A stretch of 64,000 nucleotides of DNA, taken from assembly GCA_902774905.1 (NCBI GenBank), contig CACYKF010000004.1, positions 37,025-101,024 of the forward strand. The letters run 5' to 3'. This DNA is from an uncultured bacterium. GTDB lineage: Bacteria; Cyanobacteriota; Vampirovibrionia; Gastranaerophilales; Gastranaerophilaceae. This document shows, in pieces, positions 53,168-62,173 of the stretch. The notes below the pieces were generated by a model that was not told the origin of the DNA, did no database searches, and saw only the letters and a list, made by a program, of their open reading frames with translations. Each line of letters starts with the position of its first letter. Position 1 is the first letter of the stretch. The position numbers were made by a program, and so were the translations under genes.

Positions 53168-53198
53168 AAAAAAGCCGCAATTCAGGTAGAATTGCGGC
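53168..53198 (-). terminator. Terminator of the 115-residue gene
   Basis: GCCGCAATTC / GAATTGCGGC around AGGTA, with A6 on the left giving the U-tail for the minus strand. It may also stop the sigma transcript. Confidence 0.8.
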
Positions 53199-53210
53199 AT
53201 GTTTATAATT

Positions 53211-53558
53211 TTAATCAATATCCCTTGCAAGAATTTTAATCGTATCAACTATAAGGTCTATTTGGCTTTGTTCTTTTGAGACTTTTAATGCTCTTTTCAA
53301 AACTGTCAAAGGACCAACAAACCAATTTTCTTTAAATAATCTGCCGCCAACTTCTGCATATAATCGTGGTTTTTGCATATTTCCGGCAAGATATAAATCA
53401 GTTACCGCTCTGTTATTTTTTAATTCTTTCAAATATTTGTCACCTTGAATTGCTCCGTCTGCCGAACATTTTTTTGCAATGTGCATTACTATTTCACTGA
53501 AATTCGGCTCACACTTTAATGCTCCAAAACTTTGATTACTAACACTTTGAACCTGCAT
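53211..53558 (-). CDS. Unrecognised small protein
   Basis: A 115-residue soluble protein starting MQVQSVSNQSFGALK; the SFGA motif recalls short N-terminal sequences of other unknown proteins here (NFTG in the 521-residue protein). The rest is helical, with Lys/Ala. A terminator and an AAGGAGTTT ribosome-binding site support expression. No family recognised. Confidence 0.65.
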   Translation of the reverse strand: MQVQSVSNQSFGALKCEPNFSEIVMHIAKKCSADGAIQGDKYLKELKNNRAVTDLYLAGNMQKPRLYAEVGGRLFKENWFVGPLTVLKRALKVSKEQSQIDLIVDTIKILARDID

Positions 53559-53632
53559 AATTAAACTCCTTATAAATTTATAAAGTCATGAAAACACATA
53601 AAAAATATTTTTGCTACCAAAATTTTAATTAA

Positions 53633-53668
53633 AAAACCGATTTTGCTATTAAAAACAAAATCGGTTTT
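53633..53668. terminator. Terminator of lysS
   Basis: AAAACCGATTTTG / CAAAATCGGTTTT around a 10-nt loop, 20 bp after the lysS stop. Confidence 0.8.
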
Positions 53669-53687
53669 CAAAACATATTTTAAACAA

Positions 53688-55193
53688 TTAATCTTTTTTC
53701 TTTAATGTCGGGAATGCGATAACATCACGAATTGACGGTGAATTGGTCAAAAGCATAACCAAACGGTCAATACCCATTCCTAACCCGCCCATTGGCGGTA
53801 CGCCGTGTTCTAATGCACAGATATAATCTTCATCTATTGGCATTGCTTCTTCATCACCCTGCGCTTTAGCCTGCATTTGTGCTTCAAATCTTGCTCTCTG
53901 GTCAATCGGATCAGTAAGTTCGGAAAACGCATTGTCTACTTCCCAGCCGTTGATTCTTGTTTCAAATCTTTCGGTCAAACGAGGATTATCTCTGTGAACT
54001 TTTGCCAAAGGTGAAATATCTCTCGGATAATCGTAAATATGAATTGGCTGAATCAGCGTAGGCTCAACTTTTTCTTCAAACACTTTTTCTACCACCTGTC
54101 CCCAATTTGAACATTCTTCAGTATCAATATGAAGTGTTTGTGCTGTTTTTACGGCATCTTCAAATGTTTCTATTTTGTTAAAATCAATTCCGGTTGCTTC
54201 TTCAACCGCACCAAGCATAGTTTTTCTGTCCCAAGGCGGAGTCAAATCGATTTCATTTTCGCCATAAGTGATTTTTGTCGTTCCAAGAACTTCCTTGGCA
54301 ACATAAGCAACAAGTTCTTCTATCAAATCCATCATATCGTAGTAATCTACATAAGCCTGATAAAGTTCTATCATTGTAAATTCAGGATTATGACGGGTAT
54401 CAATACCTTCATTTCTGAATGAACGGTTAATTTCAAATATTTTTTCACTCACACCGCCAACCATAAGCCGTTTTAAATAAAGTTCCGGTGCAATTCTCAA
54501 ATACATATCCATATCAAGCGTATTATGGTGAGTAATAAACGGTTTTGCATTAGCACCGCCTGCCTGCGGATGAAGCATAGGTGTTTCAACTTCCATAAAA
54601 CCTTTATTTATAAGAAATTCACGAATTTTTTGGATAATTAAACTTCTTTTTTGAAAAGTTTTACGAACATCTTCGTTTGTAATCATATCAACATATCTTT
54701 GACGATATTTTGTTTCAACATCTGTCAAACCATGGAATTTTTCAGGTAACGGCAAAAGTGATTTTGAAAGAATTTCTAATGATGTTGATTTGATAGTAAG
54801 TTCACCACGGGGAGTTCTGCGAACAGTACCCTCAAAACCTACGATATCACCTATATCAACTGTTTTTAGAGTCTTTAAATTTTCTTCGTCAAGATTTTCT
54901 TTGTGAGAAAAAACCTGAATTTTACCTGATGCATCAACAAGGTCAATAAACATTCCGCTGTTACGCACAGCCATAACTCTGCCTGCAACTTTGTAACTGT
55001 CAGAAGTTTCCTCACCGACAGGCAGGTTTGCATATTTGTCTTGCAAATCCTGTGCCATAATTGTTTTTTCGTATTTATAAGGATAAGGATTTAATCCTCT
55101 TTCTCTCAAATTGTTTGCTTTTTCAACTCTTATTTGGCGGATTCTGTCTTGTGATGAACCTGCCTCTTTTGCTATTTCCTGAATTTCTGCCAT
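53688..55193 (-). CDS. lysS: Lysyl-tRNA synthetase (class II)
   Basis: Charges tRNA-Lys. Seen: OB-fold with VAGRVMAVRNSGMFIDL, motif 2 FRNEGIDTRHNPEFTMIE and motif 3 GGLGMGIDRLVMLL. 501 residues, usual. AGAGGACAT before the ATG; the upstream ATTATAAATAACAAAGAGG is shared with accC and nearly with accB, hinting at a common promoter-RBS module. Confidence 0.97.
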   Translation of the reverse strand: MAEIQEIAKEAGSSQDRIRQIRVEKANNLRERGLNPYPYKYEKTIMAQDLQDKYANLPVGEETSDSYKVAGRVMAVRNSGMFIDLVDASGKIQVFSHKENLDEENLKTLKTVDIGDIVGFEGTVRRTPRGELTIKSTSLEILSKSLLPLPEKFHGLTDVETKYRQRYVDMITNEDVRKTFQKRSLIIQKIREFLINKGFMEVETPMLHPQAGGANAKPFITHHNTLDMDMYLRIAPELYLKRLMVGGVSEKIFEINRSFRNEGIDTRHNPEFTMIELYQAYVDYYDMMDLIEELVAYVAKEVLGTTKITYGENEIDLTPPWDRKTMLGAVEEATGIDFNKIETFEDAVKTAQTLHIDTEECSNWGQVVEKVFEEKVEPTLIQPIHIYDYPRDISPLAKVHRDNPRLTERFETRINGWEVDNAFSELTDPIDQRARFEAQMQAKAQGDEEAMPIDEDYICALEHGVPPMGGLGMGIDRLVMLLTNSPSIRDVIAFPTLKKKD

Positions 55194-55315
55194 TTTTTAT
55201 GTCCTCTTTGTTATTTATAATAAGTAAATTTATAATAGCATAAACAAAAAATATTATAAAAAATAAGACCTTGTATTGTGCAAGTATGCCCAACATGCAT
55301 TTTATTGTGCATTTT

Positions 55316-55828
55316 TCAAGTCGTTATTATAAAATCAACTTTTTTGTCAAATTTATCAACAGGAAGATTTTCAACAAAAAGTTCTTTCGGAATGGGGCAA
55401 AGAGTTTTAAAATTTTGACCGTATTTATTTATAAATCTGTCATAAAATCCCCCGCCATAGCCCAAACGATAACTGTTTTTGTCACACATCAGAGCAGGCA
55501 CAATGACTAAATCCAAAATTTCTGCATTCACAGGTTTTGAACAGGGTTCATATATACCAAAATCAGATTTTTGCAAATCATTACTATACGGACAAACCAA
55601 AAGTTCTGAGCCATCGACTTTTGGCAGATAAAAATTTTTATTATCATCTTTAGAAAGTTCTTTCAAATCAACTTCAAATTCCGTCGGATAAAAAATCATA
55701 ACATTTTTTGAATCGCAATAAACTGCATTTTTTTTGATTAAATCAACTAATTGTCCTGAAATTTCTTTCATCGGAAGATTTTTGCGAATATTTTTTGCTT
55801 TTTTGCGAAGTTCAATTTTATCAGCCAT
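55316..55828 (-). CDS. 5-formyltetrahydrofolate cyclo-ligase family protein
   Basis: Converts 5-formyl-THF to methenyl-THF using ATP, linking to folC in one-carbon metabolism. Seen: ELRKKAKNIRKNLP start, FYPTEFEVD, and DLVIVPALMCDKNSYRLGYGGGFYDRF, the hallmark of the family. A longer ORF starts at 55894, but homology begins at MADKIELRKK; TATAGT ends 6 nt before that ATG and no Shine-Dalgarno is present. Confidence 0.9.
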   Translation of the reverse strand: MADKIELRKKAKNIRKNLPMKEISGQLVDLIKKNAVYCDSKNVMIFYPTEFEVDLKELSKDDNKNFYLPKVDGSELLVCPYSNDLQKSDFGIYEPCSKPVNAEILDLVIVPALMCDKNSYRLGYGGGFYDRFINKYGQNFKTLCPIPKELFVENLPVDKFDKKVDFIITT

Positions 55829-55834
55829 ATTTTT

Positions 55835-55840
55835 ACTATA
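55835..55840 (-). promoter_or_regulatory. Leaderless -10 of the cyclo-ligase gene
   Basis: TATAGT on the minus strand, 6 nt before the ATG at 55828. Opposite, the CobO gene starts at 55912 after a GGGCTAAAGCCC-type repeat. Confidence 0.55.
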
Positions 55841-55911
55841 TAATAAAATAGCGGCAAAAAAAATAAACGGGATTAAACGGGCTAAAGCCCTCACAATGAC
55901 AGATAGGCACC

Positions 55912-56490
55912 ATGACTGAATACAAGCAAATGAAATTGATAAATCCGAATTGGGACCAGCACGGATATATACAGGTTTATACGGGAGATGGAAAAGGTAA
56001 GACTACCGCATCATTGGGACTTGCAATGCGTGCTTTGGGTAGAGATTGGAAAGTTTTGATTGTGATGTTTACAAAAGGCGGAAACAATTACGGCGAACTA
56101 AATTCATTTCGTCAGTTGTCTGATAAAATCGCTGATAATTTGACTATTGTTCAGGCGGGTTTGGATAGAGTAATTTATAAATCAAACGAATGTGAAAAAG
56201 ATCACAAACAAATAAAAAAAGGCTGGAATTTAGTCAAAAAAGCCGTAAAAAACGACGAATATCAATTGATAATTATGGATGAAGCCAATATTGCTATAGA
56301 TATGGGTATTTTGGATGTCGATGAAGTCGTAAAAGTTTTAAAAAGCAAACCTGATGAGATGGAAATTGTTTTGACAGGGCGTAATGCACACCCAAAAATT
56401 GTTGAAATAGCACATCTTGTGTCAAGAATTGAACCTGTTAAACACTATTGGGATAAGGGTGTTCACGCAAGAAAAGGCATTGAGTATTAA
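55912..56490 (+). CDS. cobO: Cob(I)yrinic acid a,c-diamide adenosyltransferase
   Basis: Adds the adenosyl group to cobalamin precursors (BtuR/CobO type). Seen: VYTGDGKGKTTASLGLAMR P-loop, GGNNYGELNSFR, and DEANIAIDMG; VLTGRNAHPKIVEIA is also typical. 192 residues. The region before the ATG is a repeat fragment (GGGCTAAAGCCCTCACAATG), so the start context was partly supplied by a dispersed repeat. No other cobalamin gene is here; salvage is possible. Confidence 0.92.
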   Translation: MTEYKQMKLINPNWDQHGYIQVYTGDGKGKTTASLGLAMRALGRDWKVLIVMFTKGGNNYGELNSFRQLSDKIADNLTIVQAGLDRVIYKSNECEKDHKQIKKGWNLVKKAVKNDEYQLIIMDEANIAIDMGILDVDEVVKVLKSKPDEMEIVLTGRNAHPKIVEIAHLVSRIEPVKHYWDKGVHARKGIEY

Positions 56491-56535
56491 AAAGTTATCA
56501 AGACAATAAGTCGTTAAGTTCGCATCAAATTATTT

Positions 56536-56635
56536 GTGAATTGTGAGTCGTGAATAGTGAATTGTAATTATCGGTGCTAATACACATTTTATAAATACAA
56601 AATTTGTAAAGGTCTATTCACAATTCACGATTCAC
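56536..56635. repeat. MITE-like element, copy D (inverted)
   Basis: Begins GTGAATTGTGAGTCGTGAAT and ends TATTCACAATTCACGATTCA. The inner part AAATTTGTAAAGG is the reverse complement of CCTTTACAAATT in copy A, so this copy is flipped. It fills the ~300-bp spacer after cobO. Confidence 0.75.
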
Positions 56636-56793
56636 ATAAATGAATTTTGTATTGAAGCGTATTAAAGACTTAAAAAAGATATTTCCCCCAATCGTATTAG
56701 ATAAATTTATTCAAACTATATTAAAAAGTTGATTTTTTGTATTCTGAAATTTGGCATAATAAGAATGTCATCACACATTTTGTAGGAAGAGAT

Positions 56794-56961
56794 ATGAATA
56801 TTAATGAAGAATGTCTTTTGGGTTATTTAAAAAATCCCGATGAATTGTCTAATAATACGGAAATTTTAAAAATATATAACAAAATTCTTGAGCAAAAGTT
56901 TGTATTTAAAAATATTCTTGTCAATTTTCCTGCAATAAATTATACTGAAAGTGCAAAATAA
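56794..56961 (+). CDS. Small unrecognised protein
   Basis: 55 residues from ATG 56794, which has AGGAAGAGAT as ribosome-binding site; an in-frame upstream ATG at 56737 has none. Acidic-to-neutral, no signal or membrane helix. It precedes the CHASE2-GGDEF gene by 67 bp on the same strand. Confidence 0.5.
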   Translation: MNINEECLLGYLKNPDELSNNTEILKIYNKILEQKFVFKNILVNFPAINYTESAK

Positions 56962-57028
56962 GAATTAATAAAAAATTTGCTTCCTTTTAAGGGGAAATGC
57001 CCAAGGGGGTAAATAAAACAGGAAAATT

Positions 57029-58801
57029 ATGCTAAAAAAGATTTTTTATATTCTTTGGATTTTAGTTTTAGGTTTTTTAATAATATTTGGTTTAAAAAAC
57101 GGAAATTACAAAACATTTATTTCCTCAATGGAAAATCGCAGTTTTGATATAAGACAAAGTTATATTTCATCAATCGGTTTGAGGGAGCATAATAAAAATA
57201 TTGTGATTGTTGCCATTGATGATGCAAGTTATGAGTATATTCTTGAAAAATACGGGGAATGGCCTTTAGACAGAAGTGTTTATGCCAAACTGACGGATTA
57301 CATTGAATCACAATCTCCAAAAAGTATTGCTTTTGACCTGATGTTTGTAAAATCAGTTAAAAGTAGTGCAAATTCAGATAAGGCACTAATTGATATTTTC
57401 AAAAAATACAATAATGTTTATACGGCGATGAATCTTGATAATCAGGAGGTTGATTTAAGAAAACCTGCAATTTTGCCTGAAAAATTAGCATTAAATATAA
57501 ATAATAAATCGAAAAAAGTTGATACAAAATATTATGAATTTACAAATTGCAGAAGTATTTTAGACGGAATTTTAAATTCTACAAAAAATATAGGAATGAT
57601 AAATGTTTTGCGCGGTGATGACGGAGTTTTAAGGCAAATGCCGTTATTTTTAAACTACAACGGCAAATATTACCCGCAACTTGCACTAAAAGTTGCACTA
57701 AATTCACTTGGCTTAAACGATAAAAAAGATTTTGAAATAAATAAAAAAGGCGAACTGATTTTAGGCGATAAAAAAATTCCCGTAAACAAAGACGGTTCTA
57801 TTACTCTTAATTGGTATGGCGAAACAGAAACTTTTGAACACATTCCGCTATATAAACTTATTAAAGCAATGGAAGGAGATAAAAACTATAAATTTGATTT
57901 TAAAGACAAAATCGTTTATTTTGGGGCAACCGTTTCAAGCCTTTCGGATATAAAAACCGTTCCTGTTGACAGAGTTTATCCCGGAGTTGAAGTTCAGACA
58001 ACTTATGTAAATAATATTTTGGATAATAATTTGATTAAAAAGATTTCTCCTGCATGGAATATTGTCATCATTATGATTCTTGCGGTTTTGACAATCGCAA
58101 TAGTTTTATCGCTTGACTCTATGCCTGTAATTATCGGTTCTGTAATAACAATTTATTTTGTATATTTAATTTCCGCCTATTATTTTATGATTCACCAAAA
58201 TCTTTGGCTTGAAGTCGTTTCACCGGTAATTTTTATAATCTTCGCATTTATAATAACGGTAATTGTCAAATATCTGATTAAATCGAGAGATTTTGACAAG
58301 CAGTATAAACTTGCAACAACAGACGGTCTTACAGAACTTTATAATCACAGATATTTTCAGGAACAGATGCAGATGTTCTGTTCTAATGCAAAACGCTATG
58401 AAAGTGTATTTTCACTCATAATCTTAGATATAGATTTCTTCAAAAAATTCAACGATAATTTTGGGCATCAATCGGGTGATGCGGTATTAAGACAAGTTGC
58501 TTTTACATTAAAGAAAAATGTTCGTTCAAGTGATATTGTATGTCGTTACGGCGGAGAAGAAATGAGTATTATTTTGCCAAACGCAAAAGAAGATGAAGCA
58601 GTTTCTATTGCCCAAAAATTATGCAATATTGTAGCATCTCAAAAATTTAAACTGAGTAATAACAGAGAAAGTAATGTCACAATAAGCCTTGGTGTTGCGA
58701 CTTACGGACAAACTGACGGTACAGAACCGGCTAAAATTATAGAATCTGCCGACAAAAGATTATATCATGCCAAAGAAAACGGCAGAAACAGAGTAAACTG
58801 A
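57029..58801 (+). CDS. CHASE2-GGDEF diguanylate cyclase
   Basis: A 590-residue membrane sensor that should make cyclic di-GMP. Seen: an N-terminal helix (5-22), an extracytoplasmic CHASE2 domain (about 25-330), three helices (about 338-412) and a GGDEF domain with DGLTELYNHRYF and GGEEM at 508-512. RSSD at 499-502 sits exactly five residues before GGEEM, the inhibitory-site spacing. AGGAAA precedes the ATG. Upstream of the P-loop/TPR gene by 22 bp. Confidence 0.92.
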   Translation: MLKKIFYILWILVLGFLIIFGLKNGNYKTFISSMENRSFDIRQSYISSIGLREHNKNIVIVAIDDASYEYILEKYGEWPLDRSVYAKLTDYIESQSPKSIAFDLMFVKSVKSSANSDKALIDIFKKYNNVYTAMNLDNQEVDLRKPAILPEKLALNINNKSKKVDTKYYEFTNCRSILDGILNSTKNIGMINVLRGDDGVLRQMPLFLNYNGKYYPQLALKVALNSLGLNDKKDFEINKKGELILGDKKIPVNKDGSITLNWYGETETFEHIPLYKLIKAMEGDKNYKFDFKDKIVYFGATVSSLSDIKTVPVDRVYPGVEVQTTYVNNILDNNLIKKISPAWNIVIIMILAVLTIAIVLSLDSMPVIIGSVITIYFVYLISAYYFMIHQNLWLEVVSPVIFIIFAFIITVIVKYLIKSRDFDKQYKLATTDGLTELYNHRYFQEQMQMFCSNAKRYESVFSLIILDIDFFKKFNDNFGHQSGDAVLRQVAFTLKKNVRSSDIVCRYGGEEMSIILPNAKEDEAVSIAQKLCNIVASQKFKLSNNRESNVTISLGVATYGQTDGTEPAKIIESADKRLYHAKENGRNRVN

Positions 58802-58823
58802 TTTGCGTGAATAGTGAATTTTA

Positions 58824-61223
58824 ATGAATACCAACTACATAGAACAAAAAATAAATATAAAAGATTTAACTTCTGATTCTCCTTACAACCCGTATCTTAT
58901 CGGGAATAACGAAAAGCAGATAGAACAAATTTGTGATTTTTTGCAGAATGACAAAAAACTTTTGTTATTAAACGGTTTTGCAGGTTCAGGCAAAGGTGAA
59001 ATTCTTAATTATACCGCTTCACATCTGAATGAAAATGTTGTTCTCATAAAATATATGTGCCTTGAAACAACTATTTTAGATGATATGTTGTTATCATTTT
59101 TTGAAAGTTTCAGAAATTATGCAATAAAAGGAACAATCACTCTGCCAAAGGGGAAAGTCGATAATTTTACCCAAAAAATAAATTCGTATTTTAATGCGGT
59201 CACAAACCCTGTCGTCGTTGTACTTCATTCATTTCAGGCAATTTTGAAAGAAAATAAAAAAGAAATTCTCAATTTTATAGAACACCTTGAAAAATTTGAA
59301 AACATTAAAATAATTTTATCGTCAAGGACATTTGACTATAACGAATTTAATAATATTGATTATGACAGAGTTTCTATTCTTGCGTTTTCAAAAGAGTGGT
59401 TTGAAAAATATCTTCGTGACAATGATATAAAAAATATCGGGCCTTTGTCAAACGAACTTTATAAACAGACAAGAGGATATTATACTTATGTTAATCTCTC
59501 CGTAAGAATAATGAAATTAAGACAATACAGTCTTGTAAAATTTTTGGAAGTATTTTCAAAAAGCGGAATGGGATTTTCCGAATTTGTTCGCAAAGAAGCA
59601 CTGATGCTTATTGACCCCGTCAGTCTGCATCTTTTCAGATTGCTTGCGCTTATGCGAATTCCTCTCCATGTAAATTTAATCAAATCACTGCACCTTTTTA
59701 ATCAGGAGCGAATTTACTTTTTTGTGCAAAATTATTTGCTGTCGGTTGATGGTGAAAACCTGTATCTGAAAGATTTTTTCAGAGAAATAATAGAACAGCA
59801 GATTCAACAGAGTGTAATGCTCAAACTTCACAAAGCCTGCGTTGATTTGTATGAAACACAATTGCCGCTCAAACCTTTAGAGCGTGATTTGAGATTATCC
59901 CGACAAACAATGAGAAATGAAATTGATTATCACTCATTATTCATCCCTAAAAGACCTCAGCAAGTTCAAAACTTTGCACCAAATCTTGCACAGTTTGTTC
60001 AACCGCTTACTCCGAAAGAATCTGAACCAGAACAAATAATATCTGTACCCGCTAAAGAGGAGACTAAAGAAGAAAAAATCGAAAAAATTAACTTCATATT
60101 TGATGATGAATCAATTTTAGATAATATCGCATCTTCTATTAATAATTTTATTCAGGAAACCGTAAACAACAAAGAAATTGCTCTTAACGGCTCGAAAATG
60201 ACTCTGACAGATATTTTAAATTCCGCAAAACAGGAAGAAGCAAAATACAACTACAAACATGCCGTTTTATTGTACCAAAATGCATTAAACAAAACTGACG
60301 ATGACAACTTTGATACTTTTTTACCGACAATTTATCAAAAACTTGTCGATGCATACAAGCATCTGTCCGATTGGCACAATGCCTTGGAATATTTGACCAA
60401 CTTGCAGGATTACTATTTTAATATATCCGAAAACGAAAAAGCATGGGAAGTTCAACTTGAAATGGCAAATATCTACTTTACCACTTACAAACAAGATAAC
60501 GCAAAATATATTCTGCATGAACTCGATAAAAAAGAAAACCTGCCAAATGATTTGAGAATAAAAGTATATCTTTCCCTTGCAAAAATTTCAGGCAATCTTA
60601 ATGAAGAATTTTCTTATTACCAAAAATCCGTAAAACTTATAACTGCCGAAACGGATAAATCCGTTCTTGCCCAACTATTTTATCGTATAGCAGGAATTTT
60701 TGATGAAAAAGACGATATTCAAAAAGCCTCTTTTTACTACAAAAAATGTATCGAAATCAAAAAAGACAATCATTATCTTTCACGCGCAATGGCTAATCTT
60801 GCGGAACTTTATGATGAAGCGGGAAATACCGATTTTGCGGTAAAATATTATGAAAAAAGTATTGAAATTGATAAAGAAGCAAAAAATTATAACGGGCTTT
60901 ATTCAAGTACCCGTCATCTGTCTGAAATCTTTGCCCCGAAAGACAGTGCAAAATCTTTAGAATACTTAAAACAGGCATATAATTATGCAAAAGAACTTAA
61001 TGAACCATTCTACATTGCTGATGTATCATCAGAAATCGGTAATTTTTATCTTTTGAGAAAAGATTTTGAAAATGCTTATAAATACTTTATTCAGGCAAAA
61101 AATACCGCAAAAACTTCAATGACAAAAGATAATGCACAGAAATTTGATTCAAAAATTGAATACCTGAAAAAATTTATCCCTCAGGAAGAATTTGATAAAC
61201 TGGAAGAAAAATATGGAAAATAA
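58824..61223 (+). CDS. P-loop NTPase with TPR repeats (STAND-like)
   Basis: A 799-residue cytoplasmic protein. Walker A GFAGSGKG at 51-58, then VVVVLHSFQAIL as a possible (unusual) Walker B region and RTFDYNEF nearby. A winged-helix-like middle follows, a low-complexity linker (about 375-430), and TPR-type helices from about 460 to 790 (YYKKCIEIKKDNHYLSRAMA). The layout resembles STAND signalling ATPases. In an operon-like order with the c-di-GMP cyclase and rsmG. Ligand unknown. Confidence 0.75.
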   Translation: MNTNYIEQKINIKDLTSDSPYNPYLIGNNEKQIEQICDFLQNDKKLLLLNGFAGSGKGEILNYTASHLNENVVLIKYMCLETTILDDMLLSFFESFRNYAIKGTITLPKGKVDNFTQKINSYFNAVTNPVVVVLHSFQAILKENKKEILNFIEHLEKFENIKIILSSRTFDYNEFNNIDYDRVSILAFSKEWFEKYLRDNDIKNIGPLSNELYKQTRGYYTYVNLSVRIMKLRQYSLVKFLEVFSKSGMGFSEFVRKEALMLIDPVSLHLFRLLALMRIPLHVNLIKSLHLFNQERIYFFVQNYLLSVDGENLYLKDFFREIIEQQIQQSVMLKLHKACVDLYETQLPLKPLERDLRLSRQTMRNEIDYHSLFIPKRPQQVQNFAPNLAQFVQPLTPKESEPEQIISVPAKEETKEEKIEKINFIFDDESILDNIASSINNFIQETVNNKEIALNGSKMTLTDILNSAKQEEAKYNYKHAVLLYQNALNKTDDDNFDTFLPTIYQKLVDAYKHLSDWHNALEYLTNLQDYYFNISENEKAWEVQLEMANIYFTTYKQDNAKYILHELDKKENLPNDLRIKVYLSLAKISGNLNEEFSYYQKSVKLITAETDKSVLAQLFYRIAGIFDEKDDIQKASFYYKKCIEIKKDNHYLSRAMANLAELYDEAGNTDFAVKYYEKSIEIDKEAKNYNGLYSSTRHLSEIFAPKDSAKSLEYLKQAYNYAKELNEPFYIADVSSEIGNFYLLRKDFENAYKYFIQAKNTAKTSMTKDNAQKFDSKIEYLKKFIPQEEFDKLEEKYGK

Positions 61224-61800
61224 ACAGGATTTTGAAAAATATTCTCAACTTTTTATTGAAGAAAACCATAAAGTTAATCTGATTTCAAAAAATGACGAAC
61301 AATTTTTATGGGAAAAACATATTTTTGATTCCTTGTCTTTAGGCAATTTTTTTGACAAATACGGTACTCCTCAAACACTGCTTGATATAGGAACAGGCGG
61401 AGGATTTCCGTCAGTACCGTTAGCAATAAAATATCCGAATATAAAAATCACTGCGGTTGACAGTATCGGAAAAAAAATTCGTGCAGTAAAAAATCTGAAA
61501 AACGGCCTAAATCTTGAAAATCTCACCCCCGTTTGGGATAGAGTTGAAAATATTAACGAAAAATTTGATGTTGTAACTTCCCGTGCCGTTGCATCTTTAG
61601 ACAAAATATGCACTTATGCCCTGCCAAAAACCAAAAACGGAGGATATTTTGTGGCATATAAATCCAAAAAAGCACAGGATGAAATTGAAAATGCACAGGA
61701 TATTCTGAAAAAATTTAACGCACAAATCATTGATATTATTGAATATCAATTGCCTTTAGAAGAAACGATTAAAAGAAATTTAATAGTTATAAAAAAATGA
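61213..61800 (+). CDS. rsmG: 16S rRNA (guanine-N7) methyltransferase RsmG
   Basis: Methylates G527 of 16S rRNA (E. coli numbering). Seen: NLISKNDEQFLWEKHIFDSL, LLDIGTGGGFPSVPLAI (SAM-binding), and TSRAVASLDKI. The start at 61213 overlaps the previous stop by 11 nt and has GGAAG before it; an ATG at 61192 would overlap more and has no support. It usually neighbours mnmG or parA; not here. Confidence 0.93.
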   Translation: MENKQDFEKYSQLFIEENHKVNLISKNDEQFLWEKHIFDSLSLGNFFDKYGTPQTLLDIGTGGGFPSVPLAIKYPNIKITAVDSIGKKIRAVKNLKNGLNLENLTPVWDRVENINEKFDVVTSRAVASLDKICTYALPKTKNGGYFVAYKSKKAQDEIENAQDILKKFNAQIIDIIEYQLPLEETIKRNLIVIKK

Positions 61801-61802
61801 AA

Positions 61803-62078
61803 TTATGCAATATAAGATATTTTATTATCTTTTGCTTCCTGCGCCATTTGTTGTGCTACGGCTTTTTCCTGTGCTGATGCAATCATATAAAGCGTTTGAT
61901 TTTGAGCATTATTCAAAGCAAAACGAGTATCCAAATCGTGCAGAGTATTCATATCATACCCGCCAAAAGACAAATTTCTTGCAACATGCATCATGTTTCT
62001 GCTGTTCTGCATCATAGCCCACTGTGCATTGTGCATTGTATTTATAGCATTCAATCTTGCCATCAAACTTACTAACAT
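61803..62078 (-). CDS. Unrecognised small Met/Asn/Ala-rich protein
   Basis: 91 residues, helical, with unusually many Met (MHNAQWAMMQNSRNMMHVAR). It ends 3 bp after the rsmG stop on the other strand. The start may be M1 or MARLN at residue 6. No family recognised; a structural or coiled-coil role is possible. Confidence 0.5.
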   Translation of the reverse strand: MLVSLMARLNAINTMHNAQWAMMQNSRNMMHVARNLSFGGYDMNTLHDLDTRFALNNAQNQTLYMIASAQEKAVAQQMAQEAKDNKISYIA

Positions 62079-62173
62079 ATTTTATACCCGCCTACTTTAA
62101 AAACTACAAGTGTAGTATAAATTAATTTTCTGATTTTGTAAAGCGGGTAAAAGATTTTGTAACATTTATTTAC

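Noticed and set aside
55829-55894. N-terminal hydrophobic extension of the cyclo-ligase
   Set aside because: The family is cytoplasmic and starts near MADKIELRKK; the upstream part crosses a -10 box and a repeat.
55895-55911. Cobalamin riboswitch before cobO
   Set aside because: The spacer is short and is a GGGCTAAAGCCC-type repeat fragment; no conserved B12-box is seen.
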